A stretch of 64,000 nucleotides of DNA, taken from the NCBI GenBank assembly GCA_020249265.1, contig JADCGA010000030.1, positions 22,990-86,989 on the forward strand, written 5' to 3'. How positions within the stretch are numbered: position 1 is the first letter of the stretch; each line of letters opens with the position of its first letter. The position numbers were made by a program, and so were the translations under genes. The notes under the pieces were generated by a model, which searched no databases, was not told where the DNA came from, and saw nothing but the letters and a program-made list of their open reading frames with translations. This DNA comes from Roseomonas sp. Lineage in GTDB: Bacteria > Pseudomonadota > Alphaproteobacteria > Acetobacterales > Acetobacteraceae. Positions 49,128 to 58,100 of the stretch are shown here, in pieces.

Positions 49128-50240
49128 TCAGCGAGCGTAACGATGGGGGGTAAAGGGCATGGGCGCGACACGGGCGGGAACCGCCTTGCCGCGCACCATC
49201 AAATCAAGGGCAGAGCCATCTTCGGCGAAGGGGCGCGCGACATAGCCCATGGCAACCGGCGCACCCACGGAAGGGCCAAACCCGCCGGAGGTCACTTCAC
49301 CAATCACCGCGCCATCCGCCCCCGCAATGGGGGTATGGCCACGCGCCGGCTGGCGGCCTTCGGGGCGAAGACCAACACGCAACCGCTTCGGCCCATTGGC
49401 CAATTCTTCGCGCACGCGCTCAGCCCCCGGAAAATTCCATTCCATGCGCCGACGCTTGCCGATGCTCCACACCAGCCCCGCTTCAACAGCGCTGGTGGTT
49501 TCATCAATATCGCTGCCGTAAAGGCAAAGCCCCGCTTCAAGCCTGAGGGAATCCCGCGCCCCAAGCCCCGCCGGCATCACGCCCGGCAAACCGAGCAAAC
49601 GGCGCGCGAAGGCTTCCGCCTGAACCGCAGGGACCGAGATTTCAACGCCATCCTCACCGGTATAACCGCTGCGGGAGATGATGGCGTGCACGCCGCCAAT
49701 ATCAAAGCTGCCAATCCCCATGAAGGAAAACGCGGCCAAGCCCGGCGCCAATTCGGCCAGCGCCGGCACGGCACCCGGCCCTTGCAACGCCAAAAGCACG
49801 CGATCTTCATGCCGATGCAGTGTGACACCTTGCGGCAAATGCGCCGCGATATGGCCGAAATCATGTTCCTTGCGGCTGGCATTCACGACAAGGAAAATCC
49901 GGTCACCCAGATTGGCGAACATGAAATCATCCAGAATGCCGCCGCTTGACGATGTCAGCAGGCCATAGCGCTGCCGCCCAGGCTTCAGCCCCGCCACATC
50001 GGCGGGCGTCAGGGCTTCCAGCGCTGCCGCGGCGCCTTCGCCACGCAATTCGGCTTGGCCCATATGGGAAACATCAAAAAGCGCGGCGGCGCTGCGGCAA
50101 TGCAAATGCTCCGCCATGATACCCGCTGTGTATTGCACCGGCAGCGCATAACCAGCGAAACCCACCATGCGCCCGCCCAATTCGCGGTGCAGCGCGGCGA
50201 GCGGGGTTTCCGCCAGGGATTCGGATGACGACTCGACCAC
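49128..50240 (-). CDS. gcvT: Glycine cleavage system aminomethyltransferase (T protein)
   Basis: ETPLAALHRELGGRMVGFAGYALPVQY...FDVSHMGQ; GTG start after a GGAGG-type RBS. Confidence 0.96.
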   Translation of the reverse strand: MVESSSESLAETPLAALHRELGGRMVGFAGYALPVQYTAGIMAEHLHCRSAAALFDVSHMGQAELRGEGAAAALEALTPADVAGLKPGRQRYGLLTSSSGGILDDFMFANLGDRIFLVVNASRKEHDFGHIAAHLPQGVTLHRHEDRVLLALQGPGAVPALAELAPGLAAFSFMGIGSFDIGGVHAIISRSGYTGEDGVEISVPAVQAEAFARRLLGLPGVMPAGLGARDSLRLEAGLCLYGSDIDETTSAVEAGLVWSIGKRRRMEWNFPGAERVREELANGPKRLRVGLRPEGRQPARGHTPIAGADGAVIGEVTSGGFGPSVGAPVAMGYVARPFAEDGSALDLMVRGKAVPARVAPMPFTPHRYAR

Positions 50241-50249
50241 GCTTCCTCC

Positions 50250-50266
50250 CGCCGCTTCGCGCGGCG
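50250..50266 (-). promoter_or_regulatory. Hairpin abutting the gcvT Shine-Dalgarno (candidate expression platform)
   Basis: CGCCGC-GCGAA-GCGGCG immediately followed by GGAGG and then GTG at 50240 (minus strand). Confidence 0.45.
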
Positions 50267-50286
50267 AAATGGGTTCTGAACGTGGT

Positions 50287-50470
50287 CCCCCTCTGTCTGA
50301 TGACCTGAGAGATTCGGCGGGCGCTTACCTCGCCTTACTCCGTCGGTGCCATGGCTTGCGCCACGGGCTTTCCAGAGGCCCCTTCCCCGCGCGGCCCTTG
50401 TTGCCTGAGCGTTTCCGGGGACCGGTTGCGCCTTCGGCGGCAGGCAAGCCTGCTCTCTCCCGCGCGGAAT
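50287..50470 (-). promoter_or_regulatory. Glycine riboswitch (tandem aptamers) upstream of gcvTHP
   Basis: Minus strand: CGGGAGAGAGC...GCCGAAGGCGCAACC...GGAAACGCTCAGGCAA...CTCTGGAAAG, then ACCGACGGAGTAAG...GAATCTCTCAGGTCATCAGACAGAGGGGG. Confidence 0.92.
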
Positions 50471-50587
50471 CAAACGGGATGGATGGTGAATGGCAGATCG
50501 GGCCCGGGCGCGCAATACGGAAAAACTGCCCTGGGAACGGCCCTGATTTAAGCATTTGGTTAATCGGTTTCCCTCACTATATTCGGT

Positions 50588-51157
50588 ATGAATTTCCCGC
50601 CCGGAGCAGGCATGGACGGTTATATCCCCGGTCAATCTCGCGCAGCGCACCACCCCCCGGTGGCGCGGTTCGAGGTTTGTGCCGATGCCCTGCTGGAAGC
50701 CCATGGCGGTGTGGTCTATCGCGACTCGGCTTTGCGCGGGCCTTGCCTGAATGGCATCAGCCTCGGCATGTTGAGCGCCTTTCTGGGCGAGCCCGCCAGC
50801 ATTGGCCGGCTGATGCGCCTAGATGAGGCGCTGACGCGCCGCATTTACCGCCGCCTGATCTGGGACGAACTCGGCGCGGACCGCCTGCCGCCGGGGCTTG
50901 ATCTGGCTTTGATGGCCTTCGCGCTGGAAGCCGGGCCGCATGCGGCGATCCTGGCGCTGCAGGATGCTTTGGGTGTGGCGCGGAGCGGCGCCTTGGATGA
51001 GCCAAGCCGCACCGCCCTTGAAGGGCTTGAAGCGGCGCCGGTGATTACCCGCGTTTTCGCCGCGCTTTCGGCGCATTGCCTGGCCCTCGGCCAGCTTCCG
51101 GGCCGCGCCTTGGATGAATTGCGCGACGCTGCGCTTGGCATGGCCGGGTCAGGCTGA
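50588..51157 (+). CDS. GH108/N-acetylmuramidase-like protein, catalytic motif apparently degenerate
   Basis: LLEAHGGVVYRDSALRGPCLNGISLGML...RRIYRRLIWDELGADRLPPGLDLALMAFALEAGPHAAILALQDALGV resembles GH108 plus peptidoglycan-binding-like helix pattern. Confidence 0.6.
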   Translation: MNFPPGAGMDGYIPGQSRAAHHPPVARFEVCADALLEAHGGVVYRDSALRGPCLNGISLGMLSAFLGEPASIGRLMRLDEALTRRIYRRLIWDELGADRLPPGLDLALMAFALEAGPHAAILALQDALGVARSGALDEPSRTALEGLEAAPVITRVFAALSAHCLALGQLPGRALDELRDAALGMAGSG

Positions 51158-51853
51158 GCCAGTCTGATCCTCCAATACTTGCCCAGCCCGGTGCCGGCGC
51201 AACAACCAAAGCCCGATCAGCACCGAAACCACGAAAAGCGCTGCCGCCAGGCCCATCTGCCAGGCACCATCCACCCGGATGCCCTTGCCGAGCAGCGCAA
51301 AAATCACCGTCTGTGGCACATACCCAATCGCCGAGGCCGCCAGGAACGCCAAAGGCGGCACCGCTGCCATCCCGGCCAGCAGATTGACCGCCAAATTATT
51401 GCCAATCGGCAGCAAGCGCAGCGCCAGCGTCGCGCCAAAGGGGCTGCCAATCAGCACATCCCGCATCGGGCGCAGCCTGTGGCCGAAACGCCCCGCAAGC
51501 TGCGCTTCTGCCCAGGGGCGACCAATGGCCCTCGCCCAGGCATAGGCCACAGCGCAGCCCAGGATTTGCGCTGCCATGGCCAGCGCCGTGCCCTCCACCG
51601 CGCCAAAGGCATAGCCGGCCAGAAAGGCGATCCCCTGGCGCGGCACGCCTGCGGCCGTCAGCGCTGCCCCGGCCAGCACGAAAACCACATCACCCAGCAA
51701 GCCCTGGCCCAGCACATATTGATCAACCCACTCCGTCCCCGGCGCGGCACCCAGGCTTCTCAGCAAAAGCCCCCCGGCCATGAGGCCAAGTGCCAGCACC
51801 AGCAACCGGATCAGCGCCGCCCGCCGCCGGGCGGAAGGCGCGGGGGTGGTCAT
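51149..51853 (-). CDS. TVP38/TMEM64 (VTT-domain) membrane protein
   Basis: FLAGYAFGAVEGTALAMAAQILGCAVAYAWARAIGR...LRLLPIGNNLAVNLLAGMAAVPPLAFLAASAIGYVPQTVIFALLGKG. Confidence 0.88.
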   Translation of the reverse strand: MTTPAPSARRRAALIRLLVLALGLMAGGLLLRSLGAAPGTEWVDQYVLGQGLLGDVVFVLAGAALTAAGVPRQGIAFLAGYAFGAVEGTALAMAAQILGCAVAYAWARAIGRPWAEAQLAGRFGHRLRPMRDVLIGSPFGATLALRLLPIGNNLAVNLLAGMAAVPPLAFLAASAIGYVPQTVIFALLGKGIRVDGAWQMGLAAALFVVSVLIGLWLLRRHRAGQVLEDQTGSA

Positions 51854-52602
51854 GCCTCGGGCTCGATCACCGGGCGCTTGCCGCGCCTTTGCAGCCAGGC
51901 AACGCCGATCAGGTCCAGGATGCTGACCGCGAGCCGATCCAACGTGCCGTAATTGGATTTGCCGCGCACGCGCGGGCGATGATTGACGGGTTCGCTGATT
52001 ACCACCCCGCCAGCGCGCAAGGTCAGCGCCGGCAGGAAGCGGTGCATGTGATCGAAATGCGGCAGGCTGAGGAACAGCGCGCGCGAAAACACCTTCAGGC
52101 CGCAGCCGGTATCGGGTGTCGCATCCCGCAGCATCCAGGCGCGGAAGCGATTGGCAAGGCGGCTCGTGAAGCGCTTCACCGTCGAATCGCGCCGATTGAC
52201 GCGATGCCCGGCAATCAATACCGGGGCGCCTTGCGCTGCCTCGGCCACGGCGCGGGCCAGAAGGCGCGGGATATCGGCGGGGTCGTTCTGTCCATCACCA
52301 TCAAGTGTGGCGATCCATTCGCCCCGCGCGGCCTTCACCCCTGTGATCACCGCCGCCGATTGCCCGCAGGAAGCGCGGTGGCGCAGCGCGCGCAAGGGCG
52401 CGCCTTCTGCTCGCGCCGCGGCCAATTCCTGCGGCGTGGTATCGGTGGAACCGTCATCCACATAGACAATTTCATGCGCGACACCGGCCAAAGCAGCGCG
52501 GATTTCGGCAATCAGGGGCGCGATATTGGGGGCTTCATTGCGCACCGGCACCACCACGGAAATCAGTGGCGTGGCCGAGGGCTGAACATTGTCTGAGGAC
52601 AT
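51850..52602 (-). CDS. Family 2 glycosyltransferase (dolichyl-phosphate mannosyltransferase-like)
   Basis: LISVVVPVRNEAPNIAPLIAEIRAAL...IVYVDDGSTDTTPQEL...ATLDGDGQNDPADIP; start at internal M (52602). Confidence 0.9.
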   Translation of the reverse strand: MSSDNVQPSATPLISVVVPVRNEAPNIAPLIAEIRAALAGVAHEIVYVDDGSTDTTPQELAAARAEGAPLRALRHRASCGQSAAVITGVKAARGEWIATLDGDGQNDPADIPRLLARAVAEAAQGAPVLIAGHRVNRRDSTVKRFTSRLANRFRAWMLRDATPDTGCGLKVFSRALFLSLPHFDHMHRFLPALTLRAGGVVISEPVNHRPRVRGKSNYGTLDRLAVSILDLIGVAWLQRRGKRPVIEPEA

Positions 52603-52681
52603 AAGAATTTTGCGGTAGCAGGGCCACCAAGTCACGGCAAGCAGGGGTGCATCGCCCCGCAACTGCCCCTATATGCGCGCC

Positions 52682-53776
52682 ATGCCCTTCGACACACGCA
52701 CCCTGCCCGCCGATATCGCCGCCGCCGAACAACAGGACGCAACCCGCGCCATTGCCTTTTGGCTGCTGGGCGTGGCCGGCATGGTCTGGTTCATGGTGGG
52801 CCTCGGCGGGGCGACGCGGCTGACGGGTTCTGGCCTTTCCATCATGGAATGGGCGCCGATTGCGGGCACGCTGCCGCCGCTGTCACAAGCCGAATGGCAA
52901 AGGCTTTACGATCTTTATCGCACCATTCCGCAATATCAGCTGGTCAATCAGGGTTTTGGCATCGAAGGCTTTAAGGAGATTTTCTGGCTGGAATGGGGGC
53001 ACCGGCTTTGGGGTCGGCTGATTGGCCTAGCCTATGTGGGGGGCCTTGCCTGGTTCTGGCTGCGCGGGCGGGTGCCGGCTTCGCTCAAGCCCCGGCTTTT
53101 GCTGCTGCTGGCGCTGGGGGGGCTGCAAGGCGCCATTGGCTGGTTCATGGTCGCTTCGGGGTTTGAGGCGGATAGGACAGCGGTTTCGCCCTATCGGCTG
53201 GTGATCCACCTCGGCCTTGCCTTTGTGCTGTTTGGGCTGTTGCTCTGGACGGCGCTGAGCCTTTTGCGCCCGGCCCGAAGCGGCCCGGTTGATGCAGGGG
53301 CGTTGCGTGGCTTGGTGCATGCGACTGCCGGGCTCGCGGTGCTCGCCATGCTGGCGGGCGGCTTTGTGGCCGGCATCCGCGCGGGCTTCAGTTACAATAC
53401 CTTCCCGCTGATGGATGGGCGGCTGGTGCCGGAAGGCTATTGGGATTTGACGCCGGCGCTCAAGAATTTCACCGCCAATATCGCCGCGGTGCAATTCAAC
53501 CATCGGCTTTTAGCAACCGCCGTGCTGGTGGTGGCGGTGATTGCAGGCGTATTGGCCTGGCGTAGGCTTGCGCCCGGCTTCGCGCGAGCTGCGGTGCTGG
53601 CGCTGGCGGGCGCAGTCGCGCTGCAATATGCGCTTGGCATTGCGACGCTGTTGGCCGTGGTGCCGGTTTGGCTTGGCACTTTGCACCAAAGCATTGCGGT
53701 GCTGGTGCTGGCGACAGCCCTTGCCGCCATTCATGGCTTGCGCCGCCCGCGCGCAACCGCTTCTCTGAACGCCTGA
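52682..53776 (+). CDS. ctaA: Heme A synthase (COX15/CtaA)
   Basis: GLGGATRLTGSGLSIMEWAPIAGTLPPLSQAEWQRLYDLY...FKEIFWLEWGHRLWGRLIG. Confidence 0.96.
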   Translation: MPFDTRTLPADIAAAEQQDATRAIAFWLLGVAGMVWFMVGLGGATRLTGSGLSIMEWAPIAGTLPPLSQAEWQRLYDLYRTIPQYQLVNQGFGIEGFKEIFWLEWGHRLWGRLIGLAYVGGLAWFWLRGRVPASLKPRLLLLLALGGLQGAIGWFMVASGFEADRTAVSPYRLVIHLGLAFVLFGLLLWTALSLLRPARSGPVDAGALRGLVHATAGLAVLAMLAGGFVAGIRAGFSYNTFPLMDGRLVPEGYWDLTPALKNFTANIAAVQFNHRLLATAVLVVAVIAGVLAWRRLAPGFARAAVLALAGAVALQYALGIATLLAVVPVWLGTLHQSIAVLVLATALAAIHGLRRPRATASLNA

Positions 53777-53794
53777 CCTTCGAGGTAAAAGCCC

Positions 53795-55222
53795 ATGAAC
53801 GCGCTCGGCATCACTGATGAATTGTTTTTCACGCTGCTGGATCGCGCCAGCGCCGAACGCCAATTGCGCGACGCGACAGCGGGCTGTGAAGATGGCGAGC
53901 TTTTCCTGGAATACCGCGAAAGCGAGGCGATTTCTTTGGATGATGGCCGCATCCGTTCAGCGAGTTATGATGCCACGCGCGGCTTCGGCTTGCGTGCCGC
54001 GGCCGGGGAAGCCGCAGGCTATGCCCATGCGGGGGAATTGTCGGATGCCGCGCTTTCGCGTGCCGCCGCCGCGGTGAAGGCCGTGCGCCAAGGCCATAGC
54101 GGGGCTTTGGATATCGCGCCACGCGCCACCAATGCGCGGCTCTACACCGATGCCAATCCACTCACGCAAATGGATTTCGCCGCCAAGACCGCTTTGTTGC
54201 AGGAAATTGACGCCTATGCGCGCGGACGAGATCCGCGCGTGGTGCAGGTAATGGCCTCCATCACCGGGGAATGGCAGGCGGTGCAGATCCTGCGCCCGGA
54301 TGGGCAGCGCTTCGCTGATTTGCGCCCGCTGGTGCGCTTCAATGTCTCAGTGGTGGTGGCGGAAGGGGATAGGCGGGAGACCGGTAGCTTCGGCACCGGT
54401 GGGCGCCACGCCTATGACCGCGTGCTGGGTGGAGAAGCCTGGAAGCGCGGCGCGGATGAGGCGCTGCGCCAAGCCTTGGTAAACCTTGGTAGCGTGCCTG
54501 CACCGGCGGGCGAAATGGAAGTGGTGCTTGGCCCGGGCTGGCCAGGCATTCTGCTGCATGAAGCGATTGGCCATGGCTTGGAAGGCGATTTCAATCGCAA
54601 AAAGACATCGGCCTTTGCCGGGCTGCTTGGCCAGCGCATCGCCGCCCCCGGTGTAACGGTAGTGGATGATGGCACGCTGCCCGATAGGCGCGGCAGCCTG
54701 ACGGTGGATGATGAAGGCACGCCAAGCGGGCGCACCACGCTGATCGAAGATGGCATCCTGGTGGGCTTCTTGCAGGATCGGCAGAATGCCCGACTGATGG
54801 GTGTGGCCCCCACCGGCAATGGCCGGCGCCAAAGCTACGCCCATGCGCCGATGCCGCGCATGACAAACACGGTGATGCTGGGCGGCGCCCATACGCCCGA
54901 AGAGGTTCTGGGCAGTGTGAAGCGCGGGCTTTACGCGGTGAATTTCGGCGGCGGGCAGGTGGATATCACCTCCGGCAAATTCGTCTTCAGCGCTTCGGAA
55001 GCCTATCTGATTGAAAACGGCAAGATCGGCGCGCCGGTGAAGGGCGCGACGCTGATCGGTAATGGGCCGGATGCGCTGACCAAGGTCAGCATGGTTGCCA
55101 ATGACATGGCGCTCGACCCCGGCATTGGCACCTGCGGCAAGCAGGGCCAGGGCGTGCCGGTTGGCGTTGGCCAACCGACACTGAAACTGACCGGGCTGAC
55201 GGTGGGTGGAACGGCGGTTTAG
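53795..55222 (+). CDS. tldD: Metalloprotease TldD
   Basis: GWPGILLHEAIGHGLEGDFNRKKTSAFAG (HExxxH), QSYAHAPMPRMTNTVM. Confidence 0.96.
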   Translation: MNALGITDELFFTLLDRASAERQLRDATAGCEDGELFLEYRESEAISLDDGRIRSASYDATRGFGLRAAAGEAAGYAHAGELSDAALSRAAAAVKAVRQGHSGALDIAPRATNARLYTDANPLTQMDFAAKTALLQEIDAYARGRDPRVVQVMASITGEWQAVQILRPDGQRFADLRPLVRFNVSVVVAEGDRRETGSFGTGGRHAYDRVLGGEAWKRGADEALRQALVNLGSVPAPAGEMEVVLGPGWPGILLHEAIGHGLEGDFNRKKTSAFAGLLGQRIAAPGVTVVDDGTLPDRRGSLTVDDEGTPSGRTTLIEDGILVGFLQDRQNARLMGVAPTGNGRRQSYAHAPMPRMTNTVMLGGAHTPEEVLGSVKRGLYAVNFGGGQVDITSGKFVFSASEAYLIENGKIGAPVKGATLIGNGPDALTKVSMVANDMALDPGIGTCGKQGQGVPVGVGQPTLKLTGLTVGGTAV

Positions 55223-55279
55223 CGTCTGATCCGCGTAGGTCGAATGACCGAAGCGGTGAATCAGCCGCTCTAAATTGTA

Positions 55280-56107
55280 TCAGCTTGCCTTCGCCGCCGT
55301 GCGCATCAATTCATAGGCGCCGCGCTCTCCCGCACTTGGCACCAGCCGCGTGGTGAGACCGAGCACGGTTTCCGCGCCACCCAGATAGACATAGCCATCC
55401 GGCTGCAATTGATTGGCGATATTGGCGAGCACCTGGGTCTTGGTCGCCGCATCAAAATAGATCAGCACATTGCGACAGAAGATGATGTCGAAGCGGCCAA
55501 GGATGGAGGGGCTTTCCAGCAGGTTGAAGCATTGCCAGCGCACCATGCCGCGCAGCCCATCGGAAATGCGCCAACGCCCCGCATCAGGCTTGAAATACTT
55601 CACCAGCAATTGCACCGGCAAGCCGCGCTGGACCTCAAATTGCGAAAACAAGCCTTCCTGCGCACGCGCCAGCACATCGCGGGACAAATCCGTGCCCACG
55701 ATTTCCACACGCCGCCCGCCCAGTGCCGGCCCCAATTCATTGATGATCATCGCAACCGAATAGGCTTCCTGCCCTGTGGAAGCTGCCGCCGACCAGATGC
55801 GCAAAGCCTGCCCCGCCGGGCGTGCTGCGGCCAGCTTCGGCAATACCAGGCGCAAATGCTCAAAGGGTCTGCCATCACGAAAGAAGGAGCTTTCATTGGT
55901 GGTGAGCGCTTCCACCACCTCGGTCGCGAGCGGCAGGGAAGGCGCATTGCGCAACCGCCCGGCGAGCGCATCCAAAGACACCAGCCTTTCGCGCTTCAGG
56001 ATCGGCGCCAGGCGCGTATCCAGCATATAGGCCTTGTCCGTATTCAGCACGATGCCAGAACGTGCCTTCACGAGACCGGTGAGAAATTGAAAGGATTCAG
56101 GGGTCAT
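55280..56107 (-). CDS. cheR: CheR chemotaxis protein methyltransferase
   Basis: TNESSFFRDGRPFEHLR, RIWSAAASTGQEAYSVAMI, FDIIFCRNVLIYFDAATK. Confidence 0.95.
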   Translation of the reverse strand: MTPESFQFLTGLVKARSGIVLNTDKAYMLDTRLAPILKRERLVSLDALAGRLRNAPSLPLATEVVEALTTNESSFFRDGRPFEHLRLVLPKLAAARPAGQALRIWSAAASTGQEAYSVAMIINELGPALGGRRVEIVGTDLSRDVLARAQEGLFSQFEVQRGLPVQLLVKYFKPDAGRWRISDGLRGMVRWQCFNLLESPSILGRFDIIFCRNVLIYFDAATKTQVLANIANQLQPDGYVYLGGAETVLGLTTRLVPSAGERGAYELMRTAAKAS

Positions 56108-57213
56108 GTTTTTGCAACCGGCAATTTGAAGATTTCGAGAACCCGTTCCGCCAGCACTTCCGGCGGTGATTGCAGGCTGGCGATACCGGCGCGCGAAACC
56201 GCCCCCGGCATGCCCCAGACCACAGAACTTGCTTCATCCTGCGCGAAAACCGCGCCACCTTTGGCGACCAGACTGCGGCAGCCTTCCAGCCCATCCTGCC
56301 CCATACCGGTCAGGATCACCGCCAATACGCGCCCGGAACAAATGCGCGAAGCGGATTGCACCATGGGGTCCACCGCAGGCCGACAGTAATTCACCGGCGG
56401 CCCGGTATCGAGCCGCGCGATGAGCGTATCCCCAATACCGGCATCCACAGTCAGATGATGGTCACCAGGGGCAAGATAAATGCGCCCAGGCTGCATCACT
56501 TCGCCATTCTTCGCCTCGGCACAGGGCATGACGCCAAGCTTGTCCAAGTGATCAGCCAACATGGTGGTGAAGCCGGCTGGCATATGCTGCACAATCGCCA
56601 CGGGAATCGGCAGTGGGCGCAGATGCTTGAAGAAGGCCGCCAAGGCTTGCGGGCCGCCGGTGGAACTGCCCACTGCGAGCAGGCGCGGCGGCAGCATGGG
56701 CTTGCCGATGGGGCGCGAAATGGGCCGCGCGATCACTGGCGCGGGCGGTGGCGGGCGCAGGGGCTTTTCAGGCGCGCGACGCATGCGCGCCCAACCCTGC
56801 ACCTTGGCGATCAATTCATCGCGAAAGATTGGGCTAGCCGTACCGCCAAGTGACCCGGTGGGCTTTGGCACGTAATCCACCGCGCCCGCACGCAAGGCGG
56901 CCATGGCCGCTGCCGCGCCGCGCTGCGTCAGCGCGCTGGCCACGATAATCGCGGTGCCTGGTGCCTGCTTCAGGATCAGCGGAATCGCTGTCATGCCATC
57001 CATCACCGGCATTTCCAGATCAAGCAGCACCACTTGCGGCTTGGTCACCGCCAATGCGGAAAGCGCTGCCTGCCCATCACCAGCGCGATGCACAATCCTG
57101 ATGCCGGGATCGGTTTCCAGAATGCGCGCCATGATGCCGCGCTGCACGGCGCTGTCGTCGCACAGCATCACGCGCACTGGTTCCGTCGTGGTGGCGGGTG
57201 CCGGAAAACTCAC
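56104..57213 (-). CDS. cheB: CheB chemotaxis-specific methylesterase
   Basis: REC domain (VVLLDLEMPVMDGM) and CheB domain (AVGSSTGGPQALAAFFKHL, VVWGMPGAV). Confidence 0.96.
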   Translation of the reverse strand: MSFPAPATTTEPVRVMLCDDSAVQRGIMARILETDPGIRIVHRAGDGQAALSALAVTKPQVVLLDLEMPVMDGMTAIPLILKQAPGTAIIVASALTQRGAAAAMAALRAGAVDYVPKPTGSLGGTASPIFRDELIAKVQGWARMRRAPEKPLRPPPPAPVIARPISRPIGKPMLPPRLLAVGSSTGGPQALAAFFKHLRPLPIPVAIVQHMPAGFTTMLADHLDKLGVMPCAEAKNGEVMQPGRIYLAPGDHHLTVDAGIGDTLIARLDTGPPVNYCRPAVDPMVQSASRICSGRVLAVILTGMGQDGLEGCRSLVAKGGAVFAQDEASSVVWGMPGAVSRAGIASLQSPPEVLAERVLEIFKLPVAKT

Positions 57214-57605
57214 GCCGCATCCGAAAGCAGGCCGGCCTGGACGAATTTATCGTGCAGGATGCCAGCATCAAAAGGCTTCATGATGTATTCCTGCGCGCCA
57301 GCGGCCAGCGCTTCAACAATGCGGTCAATGCCGGCTTCCGTGGTGCAGAGCACGACAATCGGCTGGGAGGGGCCATGTTCCGCGCGACAATGCTTGAGGA
57401 ATTCCAGCCCATCCATGACCGGCATATTCCAATCCAGCAATACGGCTTCCGGCATTTCGCTGCGGCAGGAAACCAGCGCCTCGGCGCCATCCTTGGCTTC
57501 ACGCACGGTGAAGCCAAAGCCTTCCACAATGCGTCGCGCGGCGCGCCTGACCACCGGGCTGTCATCAACGATAAGGCATGAACGATTCTGCATGGTTTCA
57601 ATCAT
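57210..57605 (-). CDS. cheY: CheY-like response regulator
   Basis: CLIVDDSPVVRRAARRIVE...AVLLDWNMPVMDGLEFLK...KPFDAGILHDKF. Confidence 0.94.
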   Translation of the reverse strand: MIETMQNRSCLIVDDSPVVRRAARRIVEGFGFTVREAKDGAEALVSCRSEMPEAVLLDWNMPVMDGLEFLKHCRAEHGPSQPIVVLCTTEAGIDRIVEALAAGAQEYIMKPFDAGILHDKFVQAGLLSDAA

Positions 57606-58090
57606 CCGATATTGAGAAGACGTGCGACATCCAGCATGACAATCAGCCGGTCTTCTTCGCGATAGACACTGAGCGCTACGTCGCGCCAGAGCGCATCAAG
57701 CGTTGGTGGATTGGGGCAAACGCCCGCAGAAGGCAGGGGAATGACCTCACCGACCTGATCAACGATCAGGCTGTATAATTCGCCACCCTGTTCCACCACC
57801 ACGCTCATTGCCTTGTCGGCATTGTCAGCCGAAGGCAGGCCAAGGCGCTTGCGCAAATCAATCGCGGTGACGATGCGCCCGCGCAGATTGAGCCCGCCGG
57901 CCACTTCGGCTGGCGCCAGCGGAATAGGCGTGATGGCCTGTGGCCCCAGCACATCGCGCACCAGCAGCACGGGAATGCTGCAGGTCTGTCCGGCAACAGT
58001 CAGGGTAAGAAATACCTCATCCTCCCGCTCGGCCAGGGCAAGCGCGGCAATGGCAGGGCCGGAACGCTGGGTTTCGCTGATGCTTTGCAT
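57602..58090 (-). CDS. cheW: CheW chemotaxis adaptor
   Basis: VFLTLTVAGQTCSIPVLLVRDVLGPQAITPIPLAPAEVAGGLNLRGRIVTAIDLRKRLGL. Confidence 0.93.
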   Translation of the reverse strand: MQSISETQRSGPAIAALALAEREDEVFLTLTVAGQTCSIPVLLVRDVLGPQAITPIPLAPAEVAGGLNLRGRIVTAIDLRKRLGLPSADNADKAMSVVVEQGGELYSLIVDQVGEVIPLPSAGVCPNPPTLDALWRDVALSVYREEDRLIVMLDVARLLNIG

Positions 58091-58100
58091 GATCCCCTCC

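Noticed and set aside
50009-50704. 231-aa minus-strand ORF across the gcvT leader
   Set aside because: Out of frame with gcvT and overlaps the glycine riboswitch; no protein family features.
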